Positions 1 through 13,300 are shown, counted from the stretch's first letter. The stretch is 64,000 nt of DNA from Heterostelium album PN500 (GCF_000004825.1 NW_008805086.1:806001-870000), one strand, 5' to 3'. The notes: generated by a model from the letters alone, not told the origin. Program-made: numbers and translations.

Positions 1-1393
1 CTACTCTAGTAGTGTTTGTTTGCGTCTACTCGCAATGTTTGTCAACATTGACAATGTCACTTCGATTGCTATGCAGCTTTCTGCCTTCCTTTTGTCGTTT
101 GCTATCTGTATCTTTAATCTCTCCTTCAAGTTCTATCCACAAAACAGACAGCTCAGAAACTTAATTGTATTACTATTTACCAGTGGTGTATTGCTGATGA
201 TTCTCAATCCAAGTAGTTCATTTGCCAACGCCGGCGGTCAACAACAGAAATTCGCACTTGGCAATTGGCTTTTGATAAGCGGTTTGCTTACAGCACTCTT
301 TGGTATGATCTACCGTGTTAGAATTTCAAAGTCAACGATCCTCAAGGTCGGTTTCTCTTTTATATTTGGAACACTCATTGGATTGTACTTTAGCTTCAAC
401 TATTTCACACTCAACAACAGCATCAAGAGAATCACAAAGACCTCATCGAATGAGTGGGTAATTCATATTCTTGTCTCGCTGATTTTCAATATTTTCTCGT
501 TGTTCATGATGTATGCACACTACCCATCATTGAGATCACCTCGATTCATGAATGCAATATACACATTCTTTATCACACTCTTCCCAATTACCTATATTTT
601 GCTGGGCTCTGTCTATACTCCCTACCAATCAATCAAAGTCCTCGCACATCTAGAGAATACACGATTGTCAACTGTGTCGCTGGCAGTCGGATTGAATTTG
701 CTCATCGTAATGTATTTGAAATATCATGTGTCGACCGCCAAGCATCACCACTCCAAGGCAAATACAGCGTACATGAACAGTCCACTCAAGAAACAAACAG
801 TTGGCTCAACCTCGATGAAATCGTCAAGCGACTGGGTATTCTCAATCTCTTCGTTTGCTTGTGTGCTTTCCTATCTTACAGCGGTAGCTATCAACATGGT
901 ATACCTAGGTGGGAGTGAACTTTGTGTCTTTGTACTCTCACCACTCCTCTTACTGTTGAACACTGAGCGTGGATTGCTAAAGAAATTGTCGGAATCACAC
1001 AGATACGCACCGATGTTGTTTTCAATCTCAACTTTACTCACTATCTTCTCATTGATAGACACTCTGGCGGTTGCATCCAACACTGAGAGCTCCTATGAAT
1101 GGTACAGATTCTTTGGTTTGTCATCGGGCTTCTGGAGAGTATGGTGGAACTTTAAAAACTGGGCATTACTAATGACCACATTGCCATCGGTCTACTATAT
1201 CAACAGATATCTCTGGAAATTCGAGAGACAGTCCCAATTTAAATGGTTAATTTTTGCTCCACCAGCAATCTTGGCCATGTTATTCAGCGATATTATGTCA
1301 ATCAATTTACTTGGTCTAATTGGATTTGTTGGTGCGATTCTACAACGATTTATTTCAAGTCAACTTCAGAGGCAAAGTAATCAGGTTATCTAA
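1..1393 (+). CDS. Polytopic membrane protein, probably 5'-truncated by the window edge
   Basis: The reading frame is open from base 2 to the TAA at 1391-1393, with the first ATG only at 35. The visible 460 or so residues are therefore probably the C-terminal part of a longer protein or a last exon. About ten to twelve hydrophobic stretches of 18-22 residues are separated by short loops, for example near residues 15-35, 46-63, 80-98, 108-128, 147-167, 180-202, 277-295 and 410-445. This marks an integral membrane protein. One longer polar loop, rich in His, Lys and Ser, lies around residues 238-270. No catalytic motif is visible and I do not recognise the family. Large multi-pass proteins of the plant NEF1 type end in a similar way, but I could not test that. 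It converges on the importin gene, only about 110 bp away. Confidence 0.7.
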   Translation, partial: YSSSVCLRLLAMFVNIDNVTSIAMQLSAFLLSFAICIFNLSFKFYPQNRQLRNLIVLLFTSGVLLMILNPSSSFANAGGQQQKFALGNWLLISGLLTALFGMIYRVRISKSTILKVGFSFIFGTLIGLYFSFNYFTLNNSIKRITKTSSNEWVIHILVSLIFNIFSLFMMYAHYPSLRSPRFMNAIYTFFITLFPITYILLGSVYTPYQSIKVLAHLENTRLSTVSLAVGLNLLIVMYLKYHVSTAKHHHSKANTAYMNSPLKKQTVGSTSMKSSSDWVFSISSFACVLSYLTAVAINMVYLGGSELCVFVLSPLLLLLNTERGLLKKLSESHRYAPMLFSISTLLTIFSLIDTLAVASNTESSYEWYRFFGLSSGFWRVWWNFKNWALLMTTLPSVYYINRYLWKFERQSQFKWLIFAPPAILAMLFSDIMSINLLGLIGFVGAILQRFISSQLQRQSNQVI

Positions 1394-1500
1394 TCAAAAA
1401 ATAAATAAAAATTATATAATATAAACAAAAGCAAACTGAATAACAGAGTATAAATATTCTCAAAATTTCTTTTTTTGAAATATTATTATTATTTTATTAA

Positions 1501-4500
1501 TTATTTGCACAACAATTCTAGAGCTTTCTTATCATCGCCACTCAATTGAGCGTATACAGAGTCGACGTATGGTTTCATCGAAATTATAATATTCTTGGCA
1601 TCTTGAACTTTATCTGCATTAATATAAGACTTTTGTTGGGCAATGATAAATACTTTCAAAATATTGGGGTATTCATTTGGTGTGATAGCAGATGGGTTAC
1701 TAAATTAAGAATAATAGTTAGTTAGTTGATTATCGAGAATTTGTTTCAAATACAGCTGCCACATACGTTTTGATAACAGTTATAAGATTTTCAACAACGA
1801 TTGGAGATTCAGAATCATCTTCGATTGGTAAACAAGCAATCCAGGTTGGTACGACGGTTGCCATGTGTGGGGCTAGTGGCTGTGAGCAATAGGCAAGGAT
1901 TCTACCGATACCAGAAATGGCGTTATCAGAGGCAGAACGTTGTTCATCGGTAGCTTTTTGCTGTGGTGAGTACACGCAGGTATGCATTGCTTTGAGGGAA
2001 TCGAAAATAAATGGAACAAAGAATTGAGTGGCGTATTGGGCAGCTGCTCCCAAACCAAATGCTGCGGCATGCTTGACTGGTGCGTCTTTGCTTTCAAAGC
2101 ATAATTTAATTAAGGGTGGAATGATGTGGGTGTAAAGTTGACCGGCTTCGTTACCTCCGTGCTCGATGAGATCATCGATAATACAAATCATTGAGGATCT
2201 AACGGATTCTGAAGTGATATCAGTGTCGTTGATTCTTTCTAAAATGTCCGGTAGGAGGGTTTGTTGGAGGTGTTTAACAGAGTTTTGCTTGGTCGAGATG
2301 AGTACGTCACCAACTGCGATGGCTGCACTGTTGTAAGCATCCTCAATAAATTGCATTTCATAGTTTCCTGATGGATCATCGTCGTCTTCGTCTTCATCGT
2401 AACCGGCCTCATTTCTGTATTCGTCGAGAACTTCCAATACCTTACCGATAGTAATGAATACACCGTTAATTTGAGCTGGCTGCATATACTTGGATCCTAC
2501 CATTTCAACGATCTAAAATATAAATAGAGAAATGTGATTAATAAAGTAATTCAATATATATATAACTTTTTTTTTTTTTTTAACTTTCTTACCTCACCAA
2601 TAGCCTTTAACTTTTCACTGATAATCTCTGGCAAAGTCTCTGCGATTACACTCTCGGAAAGCTTGGCAATGACGATCTCAAAGAGTTTCTGGTTGAATTC
2701 GGTGACACCGTTGGGGGATGACTTGGCATGGGCCTCGGCAACCTTGAAAAGATATGGGATCAATTCTACGGCATTAGCTCTGATGTCTTCATTGAATTGG
2801 TAATCAATCAATGAGAGGAGCTCCTTGGTCAATGGTTCAACGTAGGCAAAGAGCTCTTCACCCAACACTGAGGTGTAGATGACCAAAAGTGAAAGTGCTA
2901 ACGATTTATTCTCAACTGCAATTGTACTGGAATCAGCAACAGAGTCTTCAGCATAGTCATCTCCATAAGCTAAATGAATCAAAAAAGGGAACAAGAAGAA
3001 GAATAGAGTGATTAGATTATTATAAAAACTATCTATGAATCTCTAGAGTAATAATAACCTACCTGTAGTAACAATTTCAACGTCTGCTTTGATTGCATTA
3101 AGAATTGGCTTCATACAGTAGTCAACGTATGGTTTGAAATCCTTTTCTAGACACTGGCAGAAACGGGTGCAAGCACGGAGGAAGAAGTCGATTTGAGGAT
3201 CATCGGATTCGAATGGTGGTTGTGCGGAGATGAATTTCATGATTTCATGAAGGTGTGGGGCGAAAACCTCCTTCTTGACGGCAAGACCAATCAAACTGAT
3301 TGCCTCGATAGCTCTACCTCTCAATGTTCTATATGGTTTGGTTGTCTTGTGTTGGAGGATATCCAAAAGGAAAGCCATGAACTTATCGAAATACTGAAGC
3401 GAATAACAATTGATTAATATTTACTTTGATGAGAAATTTGTGTGTGATTATTATAATAATAGTAAGTTACTTACTGGCTTGAAATCATCATCGATACATT
3501 CGACAATGGATGAGAATGCACTGAGAGCGTTTTCAGCGACGTAGATGTATTGTGAGTTCAACATTGAACCAATAAGGGTGAACAATCCATTGATGTGGGG
3601 AACAATAAGTTTCTTTTCAAAGTCCTCAAGGAAAGTAGAGAGGAGAAGACAAACAGCACCTTGTACACGTGGGTTTTGATCGCCAGCACCAGCACCAACG
3701 ACACGGAAGATATCTTCATAGTATTTCTTCAACTCTTCTCCAAAGTCAGTGGCCATCTGACCCAAACAGAAGAAGAGACACCAACGTACACGTGGAACTG
3801 GATCATTAACCAAAGGTACAATCAATCTAATTTATAAAGAAAGAAAGAAATAAAAATAGTATTAATATGTGAATTGAACAAACTACTACTACTACTAATT
3901 AGTAGTAGTTGAAAAAAATGATGGCAAATAGTTACTGTAAAACTTGTTGTAAATTTGGTGAAATAACTTTCTTGGCACCTTCGCAAATCATAGCAATCGA
4001 CATGAGAGCAGAGAAACGCTCTGTCCACAATTGAGATTTCAACAACTGTGGAATGTATTTTGAGAAAGTGATTTCAGTCAATTGTCTTGGGAGTTCAGAT
4101 GCAAGACGATCGAAAGCATCAATAGCTGTGCTAGAGTTGGTGTTGTCATCATCTCCGTCCTCCTAAAAAAAGTTGTAAATTTCGAAATTGTTAGAATTTG
4201 ATTGAATTGATAAGTTGATACTATTATTATTATTTACAGTTGATTTATTCCACTTGTCAAGTGGGATCTCATCGACTTCGGAAGTCCATTTGTACAAGAC
4301 ATTGACGATTGAGTCCAAATAAGCTGGATTCTTCTTGAAGATACTTGGTCTCTTTTGAGCAAGTGTCATAAAGAATTCCAAGGCGTAGTGTCTGGTTTCC
4401 TCTTCGACCATCTCTGAAATGAGGATGTCATAGAACGATCTGAATACCAAGTCGACATTGGTTGCAAACCAATTTGGTTTTGTCTCTGCAATGATAACAA

Positions 4501-5471
4501 ACACAACGATTGCTTCTTGTGCATTCTTTTCATGGTTCATTTCGATTGCTCTTGTGATTGCCTATATAGGGAAATCAAGCACATACAAGTTAGTCATATA
4601 AATATTTATCCTTTAATATTAAACATAAAATACTCACAGTAATCATAAGTGGTAATAATGGTTTGAATGGGGTGGTATCGATTTCTTGGATATTAATAAA
4701 ACTGGAAACTGCAGAGAGTGATGCAGTTTGGACGAGAACAGAGTTGTCGTTCAAACCGAACTTCAAGAGATCGGCAAAGAGAACGGCGTGTGGCTTGATA
4801 ATTGGTGCGATCTCACCAACGATCTTGCTGACAATGAGGTATGCAGACTCTCTAAGTTGCTCAACTGGACTCTTGGCTGCTTCGACGAGGAATGGAATCA
4901 AATCCCATTTACCTATAAATGAATGAATGATAGTTTGATGATGATGATTGTGATGATGTAAATATTTTGTTGTTGTTTGTTGTTGTTTGTTGGTCAAGTC
5001 TATTACTGTTACTACCTACCTGCAGAGATAAGAGTTGGTGAGAGCGAGGCAATGATGTTTACAACCTTGCTTCTTGATGTCTTTGAGATGTCGGCCTTCA
5101 ACAATTCGATCAATTGAACCTTGACGCTCTCTTGTGTGGATACCGAGATCTTTTCCCAGAGTGAGTTCTTGTCACCTGGTGAGAGAAGTGGACGAACCAA
5201 AACTGCAGAGAATTCTTTCAACTAAATTTGTTATTTAAAGGGTGCGGTTGATTGAGTGTTTAATATGTGAGTTTTAAAAAGGTTGTAGTGTGCTAAAACA
5301 ACATACCAATAGATCTGTGGAGTTGACCATCATGAACAAGAGACATCCAATGAGTTGATCGGGTTGTGCCTTGTAGGTGTTGAACTTTGCCTCTGCTTCT
5401 CTGATGACATTGGTATCATTGTGAGTGAGTGCTTTGATAGTGTCGATAAAAGTCTGTGGAATTTGGTCCAT
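1501..5471 (-). CDS. ipo5: Importin-5 / Kap121-type karyopherin beta
   Basis: Ten exons can be joined with consistent phase: 5471-5307, 5221-5020, 4912-4638, 4561-4238, 4162-3936, 3826-3475, 3393-3063, 2969-2593, 2512-1767 and 1699-1501. They give about 1065 residues, close to the roughly 1100 of human IPO5. The protein is a run of HEAT repeats. Segments align by eye with IPO5 across the whole length, including the QMATDF helix, the RTLRGRAIEAISLIGLAV stretch, the DDPQI segment, the DDLIEHG helix and the AAAFGLGAAAQYA helix near the C terminus. The family carries cargo such as ribosomal proteins into the nucleus and releases it on binding RanGTP; a Ran gene lies about 3 kb downstream. The start ATG at 5471 is followed by a typical karyopherin N terminus. 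Introns are 49-153 bp. Upstream, 5472-5560 holds a GT-rich run that could be promoter. Confidence 0.93.
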
Positions 5472-6896
5472 CGTTTATTTTTATATCGTGTCGTCGTCGT
5501 CGTCGTCGCGTCGTTTAGATAGATCTAGTTATTGATTTGAAAAGTGTGTGGGTGTGTGTGTTGTTGACTTATCGAAACAGCAACCGAAGCAATAACAACT
5601 ATATTAATATATAATAGATATGATATATATGGTCTATAATTATCACCTATAATTGTAATTTAATAGCAATTCAAAAAATAATAATAACATTAATATTAAA
5701 AAATTGGATTGGTTTCCAACAACAAAACGTAAATTTTGTAATATTAAAATTTGATAATAAAAAAACAAAAAACAAACTATTGATATTTAAAATAAAAAGT
5801 GCACTAAAAAAAAACAAACTATCAAAATGTTTTAAAAAAAACAAAAACAAAAAAAAACCAATAACAAATAAAGGGTGTGTTGTAGTTTGGTTTCTCTTCT
5901 CTAACTTGTTCTTTTTAGGTTCGGGTTTTGGTATTATTGTTTGTTTTGTTTGTTTGTCGATAATTTCCTTTTGTTTGTTTGTGTGGTTGTCGATAATTTC
6001 CTTTGTCCACTTAAGATTGCTGTGTTTGTGTTTATTGTTATTGTAAAATTCCAACTCTTATTTTAAAATCAAATCAAACTTCTATATATCTTTTTTGTTG
6101 TTGTTGATGATGATGTTGTTGTTATTGTTGTCTTGTTTGTCGTTGTCCTGTCTGCTAATCATCAATAATCTTGGTGAAATCTTAATCGAATAGTTGGTGT
6201 TCACTCTTTGATTTTAAGAGATGATGCTAAGAATGAACACTGAGCTAAAAACTATTATTACTATTGCTTTTTCATTTTTTCTCATCTTAAAAAATGATGA
6301 AATGACATTATTTACTACAACCAAAACTAACTAAAACCTAGATAGCAATATTGAACAAAACTATTTATATATATATTTACACTAAAAATATTGATTCCAA
6401 GAAATAAACAATTTTATTTTTTTCTTGATACTACTGGCTACTTACAAAGATTATCAAAAAGACGAGAGGAAGTTACGTCTAAGCGCTGAAGCTGATTTGT
6501 TTTGTTATTTTTTTTTCTCTCTGTCCGGTGTCGACATCCAAAAAAAAAAATTTAAAAAAAAGAAAAAATTTAAAAAAAAAATTAAAAAAAATCGACACCC
6601 ATTTAAAATTTTGTGAAAAAAATGAAAAACTTCATGGATTGTAACACGAACGAAGTTCTGGCACACAACAATAACTGAGGTGTTGCCAGCAGTGATTCTC
6701 ACTGCCACTTACTTTGCACACATCCATTTTCTCAAACGAAAATTAAAAAAAATTAAAAAAATTAAAATAAACAAAAAAACGAATGGTAAATCAAATCAAT
6801 TAATTGAAATTGAATAATCATTTAGTTGGTTTTTAAATGAATTTAAATTACTAAAAAATCATCGTTTTTTTTTTTTTTTGTTTTTTTTTTTCAAAG
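5472..6896. other. Divergent intergenic region between importin-5 and TsaD
   Basis: This is 1.4 kb of AT-rich DNA shared by two divergently transcribed genes. It has GT-rich runs at about 5544-5562, long A and T homopolymers, and two islands of higher GC content at about 6432-6540 and 6632-6726. The open frames here are low-complexity Lys/Asn or Phe/Leu strings and are not credible genes. A 3-5 kb search for small RNAs or a small exon on the minus strand at 6632-6726 is discussed under findings. Confidence 0.6.
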
Positions 6897-8347
6897 ATGA
6901 TGCTTTACAGAAGTTCAAGTAAACTTGGATACCAGCAATTGCTGTCCAGGTTTAATAATAATAATAGCAACCAGTCATGGAGATATAGATATTATACGAC
7001 TACAACAACAACTATTCTTGGAATTGAAACAAGTTGTGATGACACAAGTGTTGCGGTGGTCAACAGTGACCGGAAGATTCTCGCGGAATACAGAAAAGCA
7101 CAGTGGGACATTCATAAGAAGTTTAATGGTGTCGTGCCTAAACTGGCGTCGGAAGCACACATTCAGGTGATCGATGAAGCGGTGGAGTATGCACTGCGCC
7201 AGTCCAACAAGAGTATGGAGGAGATCGACGCTGTCGCCGTTACCACTGGGCCGGGCATCGCACTGTCTCTCCAGGTCGGCGTGGAGAAAGCGGTTGCTCT
7301 GGCCAAGCAATACAACAAACCACTGATATCGGTCAATCACTTGGAAGGACATTGTCTGACCTGTAGACTTAGCGATCCATCGATTGAGTTTCCCTTCATG
7401 ACACTACTGGTGAGTGGTGGACACACCCAACTGCTCATCTGTCACGGAGTCTCCAGCTACACGCTACTAGGTGAAACGGTCGACGATTCCGTCGGAGAAG
7501 CACTCGACAAAGTAGCGAGAATGCTTGGTTGTAATTTCGGTGAGGTGTTCGACGGTGAGAAGACATACTCCAACATTCACGGTGGTGAAGCAATAGAGAT
7601 TTTAGCAAGGTAAAAAAACAATAACAAATAGCTGGAAATTTCCAGAGAAAACAAAACAAAACAAAATAATTCTTATATTTGTTATTAATAATTGTTTTCT
7701 CTCTCTCTCTTTCACTTTGCAGAAAAGGAGATCCAAAGAGATTTAATCTTTCACTGCCGATGGCGTCGTCAAAGAATTGTGATTTTTCATTCAGTGGGCT
7801 AAAGTCATCGATGAAGAGATTGATCGATAAGTTGACACTGGAGAAGGAAGGTGGTGAGCTGTCACTGACCGATCGATTTGATTTGGCAGCGTCGTTTCAA
7901 TACATTTGCTTCAGGCACCTGGAGAAAAAGACGGTGTTGGCAATCGATTGGTACAAGAAAAGAGGTATTTCAATGGTGGGGAACGGTCAGAAGCTGCGAG
8001 GATTCGTAATTACCGGCGGTGTTTCGAGGAATGGCGCATTGCGCCAACAATTCGAAGGCGTTTGCCAGAGGCAAAACATACCGATCTACTACCCGGAGCC
8101 ATCGCTGTGCACCGACAACGGCTCAATGATAGCGTGGGCAGGCATTGAAATGTACAAACGCCAGATGTTTACAAAACCAGACGACGCATTCTATCTGCCT
8201 GTCTGGCCACTTTCCACCGAGCGAATATTCCAATCGACACTCAAAGAGAAAGATAAGAAAATACGTGAAAGTTGGTATAAAGATGTCGTTGACAAGTATG
8301 GTCCTGGATCGACACCACCTCCATCAACCAACCAACAAACCAATTAA
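6897..8347 (+). CDS. osgepl1: Mitochondrial tRNA threonylcarbamoyladenosine transferase (TsaD/Qri7/OSGEPL1)
   Basis: Two exons, 6897-7609 and 7723-8347, join in phase (AG|A) through a GTAAAA donor and a pyrimidine-rich TTTGCAG acceptor, giving 445 residues. The enzyme transfers the threonylcarbamoyl group onto A37 of ANN-decoding tRNAs. The ASKHA fold opens with ILGIETSCDDTSVAVV. The metal-binding NHLEGH motif lies near residue 147, followed by SGGHTQLL, the DDSVGEALDKVARMLG segment and the C-terminal TGGVSRNGALR and DNGSMIAWAG motifs. About 40 residues rich in Arg, Ser and Asn precede the domain and fit a mitochondrial presequence, which argues for the Qri7/OSGEPL1 branch rather than cytosolic Kae1. 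The C terminus is a short Asn/Gln/Thr tail. Codon use in the exons is clearly more GC-rich than the flanks. Confidence 0.95.
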
Positions 8348-8598
8348 ATTAGTTAATAAAAACATATATTTATCATTTCTTTTTATATATACATGTATAT
8401 AAATCAATCAAAGACACATAAATGGTTAAATTAGTTAGTTAGTTAATAATTAAAAAAAAAAATAGATAGAATCTTTTGATTTTATAATATATTGTTTGAG
8501 AGTGAGAGAGAGGGGCAAGGGTTACTTTTTTTAAAAGTATTTTAGTTGTATTGTATTGTATTGTATTTGGGGTTGATTATTTTTTGGGGGTAAATTAT

Positions 8599-9646
8599 TT
8601 AAAGGTCTTCATCATTTTCTGGGATTGGGAGGTTGACGGCGATGGCGGTCTCTCTTTCGTATGACTCCATCAATTCTTTGTCCAATGGGACTTCAGCTGG
8701 TGCCAAATTGGGTGGTTCGACCAAAGTGACGGTCTTTCCACCTCCGAGGAGCTTGGAGATCAACCAGACGAATGGCTTCTCGAAATTGTAGTTGGATTTG
8801 GCAGAGACATCATAGTATGACAAGTTGTGTTTACGATGGAAAGTGATTTGTCCTGGCTTGACTTTACGATCCTTAACGTCGACCTTGTTACCACAAAGGG
8901 CGATTGGGATACCTTCGCAAACTCTAACCAAATCACCGTGCCAGTTTGGAACGTTCTTGTATGAGACACGTGAAGTTACGTCAAACATAATAATGGCACA
9001 TTGACCTTGAATACTATTGTTTGATTGGTTAAATTAATTGATTTGGTTAGTTAACTATAATAATAATAAATAATAGATCTTTAATATTATTATTCTCTTT
9101 CTCTCCCTCTCTAATCTATTTAATCTTGCGAATGAAAAAAAAAATGAAACTAAACTGAATGACCATCTAAACACAAAAACCAATAACAATTTGTTGTTGT
9201 CTGTTTGTTTTGTTTTGTTGCTTTCGATTGTCTTTTATCGTTTAATGTTGTAGTTGCATTGTATATCGTCACTTTCTTGAATAGAGATTAGAGAGAAGAG
9301 AGAGAAAGAGAATTATAAATAATTATGTTGTTTAATATACTTACTAATAACCATCTCTCAAACCACCGAATTTCTCTTGACCAGCAGTATCCCAGATGTT
9401 ATAGACGATCTTACCGTAATTGGTGAAGAATGGGAGTGTAACTACATTGACACCGAGGGTTGCTATAATATATTAAAAAAAAAAAGTTAGTAAGTCAATA
9501 TATTATTAGATCTAAAAATATATATTATAATATAACTTACGAATGTATCTGGTCTCGAATTCACCAGTAAGATGACGCTTGACAAAAGTGGTCTTACCGA
9601 CACCACCATCACCTACCAAAACTAATTTAATTGCGTTGTCAGTCAT
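8599..9646 (-). CDS. ranA: Ran-family small GTPase
   Basis: Three exons (9646-9541, 9462-9345, 9013-8599) join in phase to give 212 residues, the usual Ran length. Seen: the P loop GDGGVGKT at residues 12-19, [16 protein letters not shown] with the catalytic Gln at 64, [10 protein letters not shown], and [15 protein letters not shown]. The tail is acidic and ends DEDL, as in Ran, and lacks the prenylation cysteines of Rab or Ras. The family powers nuclear import and export and spindle assembly by cycling between RCC1 and RanGAP. Unusual: the stretch after switch I reads [12 protein letters not shown] where Ran normally has GVEVHPLVFHTN, so the conserved His-Pro pair is replaced by Val-Thr. 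It could be the main Ran or a diverged paralogue; only a genome-wide search would tell. Confidence 0.92.
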
Positions 9647-10352
9647 TCTGTATATATATTATAAATAACTACTGTATTTGGGATCGTGTGTGTTATTTGT
9701 TATTTATTTGATGTGAATTCGATTGAAAAAATTAAATTCATTCAAAAAAAACAAAAAAAAGATGGAGAGTTTGGTTTTGTTTCAAAAAGCATCAAAAAAT
9801 AAAATAAAAATAAATAAAAATTAAAATAATTTCGATAAATTTCAAAATTTTTTTTTTTTTACGAGGTTTGTGTGTAGAAAAGAGAGAAAAGAAAAAAAAA
9901 ATAATAAAAATATATTATTAGTTAAGTTTAAGATCATTCATTTAAAAAAAAACTATATAGTTAATTTATCTTAAAGATAAAAAAACATAAACATAAACAG
10001 GTATACATACAATAAATAAATGTTTGTAATAAAAACAAAAAAGGTTTTGAGATGATGAAATTAACAAGATAAAAAGATAACAGCACTCGTTTCTAAAACA
10101 TAAAAAAAAAAAAAAAAAAAAAAAGATTTCAATTTTTTTGTGAACAACAAACCACTTTTTTTTTTGAATTTTCACTATTTTTAAATATTTTATTTATTGT
10201 TTTTTTTTTTTGCAATTTTTGGCGCTTTGTTGGTTCTTACACAGCACAACGTATTAATATCAATAATAATAATCTCAAGAGATTAAATTTAATATATTTA
10301 TATTTATTTTTACCTTATATAATATATATTGTCATATTTTGTTGTTACTGTT
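9647..10352. other. Intergenic region between Ran (5' side) and MED14 (3' end)
   Basis: About 700 bp of AT-rich DNA. A GT-rich stretch at about 9685-9700, just upstream of the Ran start, may belong to its promoter. The rest is poly(A)/poly(T), with A runs near 9893 and 10107-10122 and T runs near 9850 and 10200. No gene or RNA is recognisable. Confidence 0.6.
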
Positions 10353-13300
10353 TTATTGTTTGTTTGTTGTTGATGTTGTTGAATTTGATGATGTTAATGT
10401 TGTTGTTGGTATTGATGATGATGATGATGATGATGAAGATGATGATGTTGGTATTTCTGTACCTCTTAGTCTATCGACATGACCGACAATGCTCGTTGCA
10501 AAGAGGTAGAGTGCACTTGGTTTGTCGGGTTTCAATATGGCATCGAGGTCTTTCTGGACGGCTTCGACAACGGCGCGGTTTGCCAGGTCGGCTGGCGACA
10601 ACTGGTTGGTCGAATCGGGGTTGGCACGGTCCTGAGTGTTCCAGAAGCGTATTTGATTGAGTTGGTAGTTGTAGATGATCGGGATGTCGATGAGCAGGTC
10701 GTGATTGGTGTTGAGCGATGTCGAGCTGGTCTTGATGTAGTAGCGAACGATGGTGTAGAGCGTCGACTGATCCTTCTTGTGAATGAGCACATCCTTGATC
10801 TTGGAGTTTGATGTGTGCAGATCCATCACATATCTGATCGGGGAGTTGGTATCGCCACGCAATATACGCAGGAGCTCTAGCATCACCACACCTGGTGTAG
10901 TAAATAACTGAAGAAACGAAGTGATTGTTTGTATCCTAAACGAAAGCATATTCACCTTCTTCTTAAAGTATACCGACAGTATATTGAATTCGTTTCTTCC
11001 AAGTATATACTTTGGATCTTCTGTACATTATTACATCATGACAATATTAGTAATGATAATGGTTGACTACTGAGTTTGTTTATTAATTACTTACTACTGA
11101 ATGTATCTAATTCAAATGTTGAAAAGTCTCTTACTGCTATTTGATAGATGACTGATTCTGTTTCGAATTTGAATGACATTGTAGGTAACTAATGGATAAT
11201 GAATGAATATGTTTGTTTGTTTGTTTGTTTGTTAGTTATAAGATATATTGATAGATGATTGATTGATTGATAGAACTTACTTCTGGTTTTAATACACTTT
11301 GGAAGTGTTTTGATATTGATACTATGTGAAAGTAGAATATGATTTTTTGAAGGGTCGAGTGTAGGTGTTTGTTGGGTACGAGCCAAGAGCTACGCTGTCC
11401 AGAGAGATTGTCCAGTGCTGGCACACCAATTCTATATTCCATAATATGATGAAAGTTGGGTGTATAATGCAGTCGGTATTTCGACAACATACTTGATCCT
11501 ACTGCTTGCATCGAGTAGAATGCATCTTCAACCGAACAGTGTTCAGCAGATATAGCTCTAATATCAATACCATAGCTATAGTCATAACAGTTATAAGTTA
11601 GTATTTAATAGTTAAAGATAATAAAAGATAGACAGATAGTTACGTATTCTTATAGACTAAACGTAGTTGAGTTGTAGATCTTGGTATGATCATTATTTCG
11701 AGTGGTAGGAAGTATTGGGGAGTATCAGAGGTGATAATCGAGTGAATTGAATAAATAATATCGTTGGTGATAACAATTGATTTGAATAGTTGTTCAATGC
11801 TGTTGTTTATGCTTGTTATATGATTGAGGTTGGTGAGGTGATTGTAGGTGGTCGATGTTATAGTGTTGGCAATCGGTATCTCATTCAACTGGCGCTCTAA
11901 CAGCGACAGAAACGGATTTGGGTGTGGTTGGTAGTCAATTGAGTACTTTCGGTGTGTTCTATCTATAAATATTTTAATAGTCGATCTTGATGCACTCTAT
12001 TTAAAATATAACATAAATTATTATTAATATCAAAACAATTGTTTTAGTAATGTATTATCAACAAAAACAACAACAACAACAATAATAATAATAGCAATAT
12101 TTACAGTTTTTGAACAAGATAATTCTATTTCCATTGGTTTGAATGCTTGAATTTGAAGGTAGTTGGTAATCTCTGGTTTGGCAATAGAGTTAAAGAAATG
12201 ATTGATAACCACCGACAATTGTATAGTCTTGTTGATGATAAACAAATCGTTTTTAAACTCTTTCAACCAGTCTATTGACTAAAAAATTTTATTGAGATAG
12301 ATAATGAATTAGTGTTAGTTGTTTATATATATATATATATATATATATGTATTTTTATATATATACTTACAGTGTTGTAGGTGAATGACCATTGACCATC
12401 TTCAAAGTGATAGTGTGGCGGATTGGTTGGGTTGGTGATGATTGGTGGTGTAAATTGGTAGTGTTGGTGTAGGTTCGATTCATTGAATGTGATGGTGCAT
12501 GTGTTGTTGTCTTTGGCCAGTGACAAGGTCATTGTTTGATCGGCCACCTGTATGAATGGGTTTGGTGTCGAGTGGAAAAAGGTGATGATATCGAGGTTGG
12601 TGTCATGCTTGAATGTCTGGTCGTGTGAAGTCAGCACCTCAATGGCGGATCGCACCGATATTCTCTTTTTAGTGGTATTGACAACTCTTGTCAATAGTTC
12701 CAAGAGATATCGGTGATATTGAAAGTGACCATCTTTTCCCACTTCTTTATTATCATTATTATCGGCTTTTATCTGTTTGTTCTTATTCTTTTTTATCATC
12801 TTTAGATTGTCTTTGTTTTTGTTGTTGTCCTTTTTCAACATTACATAGTCATCAAGCATACTAATGAATTGATTCAAACTATTGCTCTCTATCTTTGAGG
12901 TAGATGAATGTTGCATAATCGACGATTGTGAGTTTGATCTTTGTTATTACAATGAGTAGTATTAGTTAGGTGAATAATACAATCTAATGGATAATGTATT
13001 TATACATACTTTATAGTTGCCAAATGAAATGATGGTTGAAATGTAGTTATATTTACAGTGATAATAAGATAGTATATATCTCTATCTTTCGGCAGTCTAA
13101 TGCATATATAGTTGTTATCGGCAAACAAATCCAGTGTTAATGGTATCTTGTAGAAACATTCCAACTTTAAAAACAAAGATGATTCTTCAAAGCAAGATAG
13201 CAATGACTGAAAAATATGTAATATACATCATTGTTAGTAAACTGTATATATTATTATAATTATTATTATTCATTATATATTACCTTTAATTTCAATTGAT

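Noticed and set aside
454-1083. Overlapping ORFs in other frames of the membrane protein gene
   Set aside because: They lie wholly inside the larger hydrophobic frame and have no family-like sequence.
5671-6046. Plus and minus ORFs of 88 and 127 codons in the importin-5/TsaD spacer
   Set aside because: Both are low-complexity translations of A/T runs (Lys/Asn or Phe/Leu/Ile) with no splice or codon-bias support.
6160-6250. Possible C/D snoRNA (GATGATG and CTGA boxes)
   Set aside because: The boxes are poor matches, there is no terminal stem, and such words are frequent in this spacer.
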